DNA of 64,000 bases from Mesorhizobium amorphae (GTDB lineage Bacteria > Pseudomonadota > Alphaproteobacteria > Rhizobiales > Rhizobiaceae), in assembly GCA_003240775.1 (NCBI GenBank), contig QFNI01000001.1:124001-188000 (forward strand). Direction: 5' to 3'. The notes below the pieces were generated by a model that ran no database searches, was not told the origin of the DNA, and was given only the letters and a program-made list of their open reading frames with translations. Both the position numbers and the translations under genes were made by a program. Positions 1 through 6,940 of this stretch are shown piece by piece (the stretch's first letter is position 1; each line of letters begins with the position of its first letter).

Positions 1-255
1 GTCGGCGCGCGCTGCCTCCTTCTCGGCCATCTCCTCAAAGGAGGCGTAGGTCCGCTCGGGGTCGAGGTTGAGGTCGGCACCCGAAGCGCGGGCACGTTCG
101 GGGTCGGACGACAGCGCGCCCGCCACGAGCACGAACTCGCCGTCGAGCCGGGCCGCAATGCGGTGGACCGCGCCGATGAAGGCGCCTTGCCCGCCGCCCA
201 CCATGCCCAGGCGGATGGGCCCGCGCGTCGGTTCGATCGTCGTGCCGGAAACCAT
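1..255 (-). CDS. Gfo/Idh/MocA family oxidoreductase, N-terminal part (cut by window edge)
   Basis: Only the first 85 residues are present; the gene runs off the left edge. The start is ATG at 255. Residues 8-25 form a Rossmann beta-alpha-beta start with the pattern IRLGMVGGGQGAFIGAVHR, in which the glycine-rich nucleotide loop and the trailing His are typical of this NAD(P)-dependent family. The family oxidises or reduces sugar, inositol and related hydroxyl groups; the substrate cannot be read from this fragment. It lies 42 bp downstream of the TIM-barrel isomerase gene on the same strand, a pairing common in carbohydrate operons, so the two are probably co-transcribed. Family call is firm, substrate unknown. 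Confidence 0.85.
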   Translation of the reverse strand, partial: MVSGTTIEPTRGPIRLGMVGGGQGAFIGAVHRIAARLDGEFVLVAGALSSDPERARASGADLNLDPERTYASFEEMAEKEAARAD

Positions 256-297
256 GCGTTCTTTCCTTCGTCCATGCTTGGCGGGCGTGAAGCCCGA

Positions 298-1356
298 TTA
301 TTCGATGCCCATCATCCTGCGCAGCGCGGCCTTGTCGGTGGTGCCGCCCGCGAAGTCGTCGAAGGCCTTCTCGGTCACGCGGATGATGTGGTTCGCGATG
401 AAGGGCGCGCCCTCGGCCGCCCCGTCCTCGGGGTGCTTCAGGCAGCACTCCCATTCCAGCACCGCCCAGGAATCGTAGTCGTATTGCGCGAGCTTGGAGA
501 AGATGCCGGAGAAATCCACCTGCCCGTCGCCGAGCGAACGGAAGCGGCCCGCGCGGTTGAGCCAGGGCTGGTAGCCGGAATAGACGCCCTGGCGCCCATC
601 GGGGTTGAACTCGGCATCCTTGACGTGAAACGCCTTGATGCGCTCGTGGTAGATGTCGATGAAGGCGAGATAATCGAGCTGCTGAAGCAGGAAATGCGAG
701 GGGTCGTAGTTGATGGCCGCCCGCGGATGGTCGCCCACCGCTTCCAGAAACATCTCGAAGGTCGCCCCATCGAACAGGTCCTCGCCGGGATGGATCTCGT
801 AGGCCAGGTCCACGCCCGACGCGTCATAGGCGTCGAGGATCGGGCGCCAGCGCCGCGCGAGCTCGGCAAAGGCCTCCTCGATCAGCCCTGCCGGCCGCTG
901 CGGCCAGGGGTAGAGATAGGGGAAGGCGAGCGCGCCCGAAAACGTCACCGACGCCTTGAGGCCGAGATGTTCGGAGGCCTTGGCGCCCCACGTCACCTGC
1001 TCCACCGCCCAGGCCTGGCGCGCCTTGGGGTTGCCGTGCACTTCTGGCGGCGCGAACGCGTCGAACTGGCTGTCATAGGCCGGGTTCACCGCGACGAGCT
1101 GGCCCTGGAGATGGGTGGAAAGCTCGGTGATCTCCACGCCCGCCGCGCGGCAGACGCCCGCCACCTCGTCGCAATAGGTCTTGGAGGACGCGGCCTTTTC
1201 GAGGTCGAAGAAGCGCTTGTCCCAGGTGGGGATCTGCACGCCCTTGTAGCCCAGCCCAGCCGCCCAGCCGGCTATCGCCTCCAGGCTGTTGAAGGGCGCT
1301 TCGTCGCCCGCGAACTGCGCCAGGAAAATGGCGGGGCCCTTCATGGTTGCCGGCAT
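298..1356 (-). CDS. Sugar phosphate isomerase/epimerase family (xylose isomerase-like TIM barrel)
   Basis: A 352-residue AP-endonuclease-2/xylose-isomerase-like TIM-barrel protein. ATG at 1356 was chosen because GGGAGGAG lies just upstream; the frame continues 29 codons further without a better start. Metal-ligand-type motifs are visible: YEIHPGEDLFDG near residue 205, INYDPSHF near 235, the HVKDAEF strand near 265 and a C-terminal VLEWE strand. The fold is shared with IolE, IolH, IolI and MocC, which isomerise or dehydrate inositol-derived ketones. It is followed by a Gfo/Idh/MocA oxidoreductase gene and divergent from an ene-reductase. Context suggests work on an oxidised inositol or sugar, possibly the MocC-like step; that is inference. 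The family assignment is secure. Confidence 0.85.
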   Translation of the reverse strand: MPATMKGPAIFLAQFAGDEAPFNSLEAIAGWAAGLGYKGVQIPTWDKRFFDLEKAASSKTYCDEVAGVCRAAGVEITELSTHLQGQLVAVNPAYDSQFDAFAPPEVHGNPKARQAWAVEQVTWGAKASEHLGLKASVTFSGALAFPYLYPWPQRPAGLIEEAFAELARRWRPILDAYDASGVDLAYEIHPGEDLFDGATFEMFLEAVGDHPRAAINYDPSHFLLQQLDYLAFIDIYHERIKAFHVKDAEFNPDGRQGVYSGYQPWLNRAGRFRSLGDGQVDFSGIFSKLAQYDYDSWAVLEWECCLKHPEDGAAEGAPFIANHIIRVTEKAFDDFAGGTTDKAALRRMMGIE

Positions 1357-1428
1357 GCGTTCTCCTCCCGTGGCTGGCGCCTTCCTATCCCGCACAGGCA
1401 GCCGCGCCAAGCCTCGGCCCGCTTGCAA

Positions 1429-1441
1429 GTGTTCCGAACAC
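1429..1441. promoter_or_regulatory. Perfect 13-bp palindrome, putative operator between divergent genes
   Basis: GTGTTC-C-GAACAC is a perfect inverted repeat 36 bp upstream of the ene-reductase start and 72 bp from the start of the divergent isomerase gene. Its place in a 121-bp divergent promoter region suggests an operator. No regulator gene is adjacent, so the protein that binds is unknown. Confidence 0.4.
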
Positions 1442-1477
1442 ACCTAGATCAGCGGCGCTTTCGCGGAGTTTTCCTTG

Positions 1478-2575
1478 ATGTCCGACGCTCTCTTCTCGCC
1501 CATCACGCTGGGCGGCCTTGCCATTCCCAACCGCATCGCGGTGGCGCCCATGTGCCAGTATTCGGCCGATGACGGCTCGGCCACGCTGTGGCACCTGCAG
1601 CACTGGATGAACCTCGCAATGTCGGGGGCCGGCATGGTCACCGTCGAGATGACGGATGTGGAGCGCCGCGGCCGCATCTCGCATGGCTGCCTGGGCCTCT
1701 ACTCCGACAGCAACGAAGCGGCTGCCAAGCGCGCGCTCGATGCGGCAAAGGCCGTGGCCGCGCCCGGCACCGTGTTCGGCGTGCAGCTGGCTCATGCCGG
1801 CCGCAAGGCGTCGAGCCAGCGCCCCTGGGAGGGCGGCGGCCCGCTCAAGCCCGACCAGGACCCCTGGCAGACGGTTTCCGCCTCGGCCATCCCCTATGAC
1901 CAGGGCTGGAACGTGCCCCATGCGCTGACCGAAGACGAGATCGCCCGCCTCGTCGCGCTCTGGGCGGAATCGGCACGCCGCGCGGCGCGCGCGGGCTTCC
2001 ATTTCATCGAGCTTCACGGCGCGCACGGCTACCTGCTCAACCAGTTCCTGTCGCCGCTCTCCAACAAGCGCGACGACCGCTACGGCGGCTCGCTCGAAAA
2101 CCGCATGCGCTTCATCGTCGAGGTGGCGCGCGCGGTGCGGGAAGCTGCGCCCGAACTCATGCTCGGGGCGCGCCTTTCGCTCACCGAATGGACGGAAGGC
2201 GGCTTCAGCGTGGAGGAGGGTGTGGAGGTCTCGCGCGCCCTGAAGGCGGAAGGCGCGAGCTACATCTGCTGTTCGAGCGGCGGCAACATCCCCAACGCCA
2301 AAATCGAGCTCAGGCCGAGCTATCAGGTGCATCTCGCGCGCGCCGTGCGCGAGGGGGCCGACATCGCCACCCGCGCGGTCGGCCTGATCGACGACCCCAT
2401 CGAGGCCGACCGCATCGTGCGCGAGGGCGACGCCGACATGGTGGCGCTCGCCCGCGCCTTTATCGCCAATCCCCGCTGGCCCTGGGGCGCGGCCGCCAAG
2501 CTCGACCACAAGCTCAGCGTCACCCCCCAGCTCGCGGCGGGCCTCGGCCTCGCCAAGCGGTGGGCGACCGCCTGA
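1478..2575 (+). CDS. NADH:flavin oxidoreductase, Old Yellow Enzyme family (YqjM/XenA-like)
   Basis: A 365-residue FMN-dependent ene-reductase of the YqjM/XenA branch, which reduces activated C=C bonds (enones, nitro compounds) with NAD(P)H. Near the N-terminus PMCQYS places Cys26 and Tyr28 exactly where YqjM has its flavin-tuning Cys26 and Tyr28. The substrate-anion pair is His180 and His183 (ELHGAHGYLLNQF), followed by the RDDRYGGS FMN-phosphate region. GGAG at 1465-1468 fits ATG 1478; a TTG one codon earlier is in frame. It is convergent with the GFA gene: its TGA abuts the neighbour's stop (TGATCA). A physiological role is not evident; it may reduce an enone arising in polyol breakdown or simply be a stress enzyme. 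Confidence 0.92.
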   Translation: MSDALFSPITLGGLAIPNRIAVAPMCQYSADDGSATLWHLQHWMNLAMSGAGMVTVEMTDVERRGRISHGCLGLYSDSNEAAAKRALDAAKAVAAPGTVFGVQLAHAGRKASSQRPWEGGGPLKPDQDPWQTVSASAIPYDQGWNVPHALTEDEIARLVALWAESARRAARAGFHFIELHGAHGYLLNQFLSPLSNKRDDRYGGSLENRMRFIVEVARAVREAAPELMLGARLSLTEWTEGGFSVEEGVEVSRALKAEGASYICCSSGGNIPNAKIELRPSYQVHLARAVREGADIATRAVGLIDDPIEADRIVREGDADMVALARAFIANPRWPWGAAAKLDHKLSVTPQLAAGLGLAKRWATA

Positions 2576-2992
2576 TCAGAGGTGGCGGGTTTCCGTCGGC
2601 TCTTCCATCCACTTGTCGTGCAGCCCGTCCATGAAGCGGACGGGCGCCGCCGCGAGCTCGTCCACGGACAGGTCGTCGAGGGAGGCCAGGTGAACGGAAA
2701 CCGTGGGCTTGCCGCCCATCATGTCGATCCTGCTGAAGCTGTGGGTCGCGATCCCGCAGCGCGAGCAGAAGTAGTGGTGGCCTTCGCCCCAGTCGCCGCT
2801 CTTGCCGTAGTCGGTGAGCGCGTCTTCGCCCGACAAGAGGCGGAAGTCCGCGGGCGCCAGCTGTCCCGCATTCCACATGCGCTGCTTCCAGCACATCGTG
2901 CAGTTGCACTTGTAGGTGCCCGCTTCGAGGTCGATGTCGGCCTCGAAGCTGACGGCCTTGCAGTGGCAGCTTCCGTGGAACGTCTTCTTCAT
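2576..2992 (-). CDS. GFA family protein (glutathione-dependent formaldehyde-activating enzyme-like)
   Basis: A 138-residue CENP-V/GFA-domain protein. The zinc-binding cysteine sets are visible: SCHC near residue 9, CNCTMC near 30 and FCSRCG near 74. The founding member (Gfa of Paracoccus) was linked to S-hydroxymethylglutathione formation, but most homologues have no proven activity. ATG 2992 is preceded by GGAGA; a longer frame upstream has no good start. It sits at the end of the iol operon region, 101 bp downstream of iolB on the same strand. If the nearby MocD-like oxygenase demethylates its substrate it would release formaldehyde, which makes a GFA protein here suggestive but not proven. 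A second GFA-family gene lies at 61700. Confidence 0.85.
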   Translation of the reverse strand: MKKTFHGSCHCKAVSFEADIDLEAGTYKCNCTMCWKQRMWNAGQLAPADFRLLSGEDALTDYGKSGDWGEGHHYFCSRCGIATHSFSRIDMMGGKPTVSVHLASLDDLSVDELAAAPVRFMDGLHDKWMEEPTETRHL

Positions 2993-3093
2993 CGCGGCTC
3001 TCCGGCGTGGCGAGATGGAACTGTGCTCGCACACGATTCCCACGACAAGGGGATGTCAGCCCGCAACACGAAATCTTGCCGGGGCGAGCGCCT

Positions 3094-3903
3094 CTAGCGC
3101 AGCAGCCACTCGTGCTCAGGCGCGTTGTGGAACTTCCACGTGCGCTTGGGCCCGGCCATCACGTTGAGATAATAGAGGCCATAGCCGTGCACGGTGGCGC
3201 AGGGGTGGTAGCCCTTGGGCACCAGCACCACGTCGCCGTCCTCCACCGCCATCGCCTCGTCCAGCTCGCGCCGGCCGTCCTCGCCCTTGTCGGTGTAGAC
3301 GCGCTGGAAGGCGAAGCCCTGGGGCGGGTCGATGCGGTGGTAGTAGGTCTCCTCGAGATAGGATTCGGCGGGCAGGGCGTCGCGGTCGTGCTTGTGGGGC
3401 GGATAGCTCGACGTGTTGCCGGCCGGCGTGATGACCTCCACCACGAGAAGCGAATCCGCGGGCTCGCCCTCGGGCAGGATGTTTGCGACATGGCGCACAT
3501 TGGCGCCCTTGCCCCGCACCTCCTGGCCCACCGCGTCCGGCCCGATCAGCCGCACCGGCAGCCCGCCGCCCAGGCTCGGCGCCGAACACACGGCGAGAAC
3601 GCAGTCCGTCTCCGCCTCGGCGCTCCAAGGGGTCTCGCCGGGCATGTAGACCGACCAGGGCTTGCCCTCGAAGGGGCTCATCCGCTCGCCGATCACGCCG
3701 AAATCCTCCCGGCCCGCAGCGACCCTGGCCTTGCCGGAAACCAGCACCAGGCAGGTCTCGCGGTCGCCCGTCTCGCCGCCCACGCGGTCGCCCGGAGCCA
3801 GGCGATGGAGCGCAAAGCCCACATAGCGCCAGCCGGCACTTTCCGGCGTCACCTCGGCCAGGAGGCCGCGATCCCCAGTGGGGCGGACGAGCAGCTTGGA
3901 CAT
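3094..3903 (-). CDS. iolB: 5-deoxy-glucuronate isomerase IolB
   Basis: IolB isomerises 5-deoxy-D-glucuronate to 5-dehydro-2-deoxy-D-gluconate in the cytosolic myo-inositol pathway, after IolD. The 269-residue protein is a bicupin; metal-site residues are visible in the PPHKHDRD stretch, in ESYLEETYYHRI and in PKGYHPCATVHG in the C-terminal cupin. ATG 3903 was chosen because it begins 4 bp after the preceding small membrane protein gene; an in-frame ATG at 3924 would overlap that gene. It is the last iol gene of the minus-strand iolC-iolD-iolE-orf-iolB operon. Confidence 0.95.
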   Translation of the reverse strand: MSKLLVRPTGDRGLLAEVTPESAGWRYVGFALHRLAPGDRVGGETGDRETCLVLVSGKARVAAGREDFGVIGERMSPFEGKPWSVYMPGETPWSAEAETDCVLAVCSAPSLGGGLPVRLIGPDAVGQEVRGKGANVRHVANILPEGEPADSLLVVEVITPAGNTSSYPPHKHDRDALPAESYLEETYYHRIDPPQGFAFQRVYTDKGEDGRRELDEAMAVEDGDVVLVPKGYHPCATVHGYGLYYLNVMAGPKRTWKFHNAPEHEWLLR

Positions 3904-3907
3904 GCCC

Positions 3908-4126
3908 TCAACTCTTTCCTTCATCCTGGTCCCCGGCTGGCGCGGCCCGGCCGAACGCGATCAGGTAGTTCCACGCGCCATAGGCCGCCATCAGCCCGAA
4001 CATCGTGCCCCAGCCGGGCGAGCCCGAAACGAACTCGAACACGGCCCAGGCGGCGCAAAGCCCCACGAGGAGCACGCGGACCCATAGCGGCTGGAGCCAG
4101 GGATGGTCGGCGTCGTTGTTGCGCAA
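3908..4126 (-). CDS. Small two-helix membrane protein inserted between iolE and iolB
   Basis: A 72-residue protein of unknown function. Two hydrophobic segments are seen, roughly residues 13-32 (LWVRVLLVGLCAAWAVFEFV) and 37-55 (WGTMFGLMAAYGAWNYLIAF), with a charged, Asp/Glu-rich C-terminal tail, so an inner-membrane hairpin is likely. TTG 4126 is the preferred start: AGAAGG lies eight bases upstream and the start falls just after the iolE stop. An ATG at 4183 would overlap iolE by 44 bases. Tight spacing to iolE (13 bp) and iolB (4 bp) shows co-transcription with inositol catabolism. It is not one of the enzymes of the pathway. Confidence 0.7.
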   Translation of the reverse strand: MRNNDADHPWLQPLWVRVLLVGLCAAWAVFEFVSGSPGWGTMFGLMAAYGAWNYLIAFGRAAPAGDQDEGKS

Positions 4127-4139
4127 AAGGGAAACCTTC

Positions 4140-5057
4140 TCAGCGGGTGGGGAAACCTTGGGTCTCCACCCTATAGCCCGCATTCCCCATCACGCGCATC
4201 AGCTCCTTGTGACCGATCTCCGCCATGCGCGCGGGCGGGCTCGCCACCGGGTCCTGCTCGGCCTCCACCACGAACCAGCCCTCGTAGCCGTGGTCGGCGA
4301 GGCTTTGCACGATCGCGCCGAAATCGAGCGAGCCGTCGCCCGGCACGGTGAAGGCGCCGAGCGCCACCGCATCCAGGAAGGACTGCCGCGAGCGGTCGAG
4401 CCCCTCGATCACCTCCATCCGCACGTCCTTGACGTGCACGTGGTTGATCCGCGCATGGTGGTTGCGGATCGCGCGCAGCACGTCGCCGCCCGCGAAGGCC
4501 AGGTGGCCGGCATCGAGCAGAAGGGGAATGCCCGCGCCCGAATGGCGCATGAAGGCGTCGAGCTCGGCCTCCGTTTCCACCACGGCTGCCATGTGGTGGT
4601 GGTAGGAGAGCGGCATGCCCTGTTCCGCGCACCACTCGCCGAACTCCGTCAGGCGGCGCGCATAGGCCTTCATCTCGCTGTCCGAAAGCCTGGGCTTGGT
4701 CGCCAAGGGCCGCGAGCGGTCGCCCTGGATCGAGCGGCCGACCTCGCCATAGACGATGCAGGGCGCGTCCACCGCCTTGAAGAGCTCGATCATGGGCAGG
4801 ATGCGGTCCTGGTTCGCGGCCAGTTCCTCGTCCACGAGCGTGCCCGAGAACCAGCCGCCGCACAGCGTCACATCCGCCGCGCGCAGGATGGGCAGCATCA
4901 CAGCGGGGTCGGCGGGAAAGCGCCGCCCCATCTCCATGCCCGTGAAGCCCGCGGCGCGGGACTGGCGCAGACATTCCTCCAGCGACACGTCGTCGGAGAG
5001 TTCGGGCAGGTCGTCGTTCCACCATGCGATGGGCGACATGCCGAGCTTGGCCTTCAT
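4140..5057 (-). CDS. iolE: Myo-inosose-2 dehydratase IolE
   Basis: IolE dehydrates 2-keto-myo-inositol to 3D-(3,5/4)-trihydroxycyclohexane-1,2-dione, the second step of inositol breakdown. The 305-residue TIM-barrel protein begins KAKLGMSPIAWWNDDLPEL, the usual IolE N-terminus, and carries MEMGRRFP near 40, the YHHHMA segment near 153, LLLDAGHLAFAGGD near 180, HVHVKDVR near 205 and VVEAEQDP near 270, matching the metal-binding strands of the family. GGGAG ten bases upstream fits ATG 5057; a TTG at 5066 overlapping the iolD stop is less likely. It lies directly downstream of iolD. Confidence 0.95.
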   Translation of the reverse strand: MKAKLGMSPIAWWNDDLPELSDDVSLEECLRQSRAAGFTGMEMGRRFPADPAVMLPILRAADVTLCGGWFSGTLVDEELAANQDRILPMIELFKAVDAPCIVYGEVGRSIQGDRSRPLATKPRLSDSEMKAYARRLTEFGEWCAEQGMPLSYHHHMAAVVETEAELDAFMRHSGAGIPLLLDAGHLAFAGGDVLRAIRNHHARINHVHVKDVRMEVIEGLDRSRQSFLDAVALGAFTVPGDGSLDFGAIVQSLADHGYEGWFVVEAEQDPVASPPARMAEIGHKELMRVMGNAGYRVETQGFPTR

Positions 5058-5062
5058 GCTGT

Positions 5063-6913
5063 TCAATCTCCCAGGCGCTGGGTTTCGAGCGCCGTCTCAT
5101 AGGCCTGGCGCTTGGCCTGCACCTCGGCGCGCACCGACACTTCCGGCACCGCCACGTCCCACCAGTGCCCGCCGGCATCGGTGGAAATCAGCGGGTCGGT
5201 GTCGATCACGAGAACGGTGGTGCGCTCGTTCGCCCCCGAGGCCGCAAGCGCCGCTTCCAGCTCCGCGACCGAGGCGACCTTTTGCGCCACAGCCCCCAGG
5301 CTCGCCGCATGGGCCACGAAGTCGATCGCGGGAAGCGTCTCGTGGCGCGTGTCGGCGAGCAGGTTGTTGAAGTTGGCGCCACCGGTCGCCATCTGCAGCC
5401 GGTTGATGCAGCCGTATCCGCGGTTGTCGAGCAGCACGATCGTGAGCTTGAGCCCGAGCATCACGGAGGTGGCGATCTCCGAATTCATCATGAGATAGGA
5501 GCCGTCGCCCAGCATCACGACGACCTCGCGCGACGGCACGGCCATCTTGGCGCCGAGCCCGCCCGCGATCTCGTAGCCCATGCAGGAATAGCCGTATTCG
5601 GCGTGGAACGTGCCGGGCCCGCCCGCCTGCCAGAGCTTGTGCAACTCGCCGGGAAGCCCGCCCGCCGCGTGCAAGAGCGTCACCTCGGGGCCCATCGCGC
5701 GCTGCACGGCCCCGATCACCTGCGCGTCCGAGGGAAGCTCGGCATTGGTGGCGGCCGTCGCCTTGTCGGCCGATGCCCGCCATTCCTTCTTGCCGCGCTC
5801 CGCGTTGCCGCTCCAGGCGTCCGGCGCCTTCCAATCGCCCAGCGCCGCTTCCAGCTCGCCCAGCCCTTCGCGCGCGTCGGCCACCAGCGGCAGGGCGCGG
5901 TGCTTGCCGGCGTCGAAGCCCTGCACGTTGAGCCCGACCACCGTCTTGCCCTCGTTCTTGAACAGCGCCCAGGAGCCCGTGGTGAAGTCCTGCAGCCGCG
6001 TGCCCACCGCGAGCACGAGGTCGGCCTCCTCCGCCAGCCGGTTGGCGGCGGACGTGCCGGTCACGCCGACCGCGCCCATGTTGAGCGGGTGCGTGTCGGG
6101 CAGCGAGGACTTGCCCCCCATGGTCTCGGCCGCGGGAATGCCGAAGCGCGTCGCGAACGCATCCAATGCCTGGGACGCGCCCGAATAGAGCGTGCCCCCG
6201 CCGGTCACGATCAGCGGCTTCTTCGCCTGCCGGATGGCGCTGACGGCCACCGCCAATTCGTCGCGGTCGGCGCGCGGGCGGCGGATCAGCCAGTTGCGCT
6301 CGGCAAAGAAGCTCTCGGGATAGTCGTAGGCCTCGGCCTGCACGTCCTGGCAGAAGGCGAGCGTGACCGGCCCGCATTCGGCGGGGTCGGTCAGAACCGC
6401 CATCGTGCGCGCGAGAGCGGGCACGATCTGCTCGGGCCGGGTGATGCGGTCGAAATAGCGCGACACCGGGCGAAACGCGTCGTTGGCCGAAACCGTGCCG
6501 TCGCCCCAGTCCTCGGTCTGCTGGAGCACGGGGTCGGGAATGCGGTTGGCGAACACGTCGCCCGGCAGAAACAGCACGGGCAGGCGGTTCACATGGGCAA
6601 GCGCGCAAGCCGTCACCAGGTTGGTCGCGCCCGGCCCAATCGAGGTGGTCACGGCCATCGCGCGGCGGCGGAAATTCGCCTTGGCGTAGGCGATGGCCGC
6701 ATGCGCCATGGCCTGCTCGTTGTGGGCGCGGAAGGTCGGCAGTTCCTCGCGCACCCCGTGCAGCGCCTCGCCCAGTCCCGCCACGTTGCCGTGGCCGAAG
6801 ATGGCCCAGACGCCGCCGAAGAAGGGCAGCGTCTCGCCGTCGATCGTGATCGTCTGGCGCGAAAGAAAGCGCACGGTGGCCTGGGCCGCCGTCAGGCGGA
6901 TGGTCTTTGTCAT
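5063..6913 (-). CDS. iolD: 3D-(3,5/4)-trihydroxycyclohexane-1,2-dione acylhydrolase IolD
   Basis: A thiamine-diphosphate-dependent hydrolase that opens the cyclohexane ring of the IolE product to give 5-deoxy-glucuronate. The 616-residue length is usual for IolD. Order: N-terminal TPP domain with the FGHGNVAGLGEAL segment near residue 50 and SIGPGATNLVT near 105, a central Rossmann-like domain, and a C-terminal TPP-binding domain with GDGSYLMMN (GDGS at 469-472) that ligates Mg-TPP. ATG 6913 is preceded by GGGAGGAG. It is the second gene of the operon, 27 bp downstream of iolC. Confidence 0.96.
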   Translation of the reverse strand: MTKTIRLTAAQATVRFLSRQTITIDGETLPFFGGVWAIFGHGNVAGLGEALHGVREELPTFRAHNEQAMAHAAIAYAKANFRRRAMAVTTSIGPGATNLVTACALAHVNRLPVLFLPGDVFANRIPDPVLQQTEDWGDGTVSANDAFRPVSRYFDRITRPEQIVPALARTMAVLTDPAECGPVTLAFCQDVQAEAYDYPESFFAERNWLIRRPRADRDELAVAVSAIRQAKKPLIVTGGGTLYSGASQALDAFATRFGIPAAETMGGKSSLPDTHPLNMGAVGVTGTSAANRLAEEADLVLAVGTRLQDFTTGSWALFKNEGKTVVGLNVQGFDAGKHRALPLVADAREGLGELEAALGDWKAPDAWSGNAERGKKEWRASADKATAATNAELPSDAQVIGAVQRAMGPEVTLLHAAGGLPGELHKLWQAGGPGTFHAEYGYSCMGYEIAGGLGAKMAVPSREVVVMLGDGSYLMMNSEIATSVMLGLKLTIVLLDNRGYGCINRLQMATGGANFNNLLADTRHETLPAIDFVAHAASLGAVAQKVASVAELEAALAASGANERTTVLVIDTDPLISTDAGGHWWDVAVPEVSVRAEVQAKRQAYETALETQRLGD

Positions 6914-6940
6914 GGCGGTCTCCTCCCGCTTGGAGATGGG

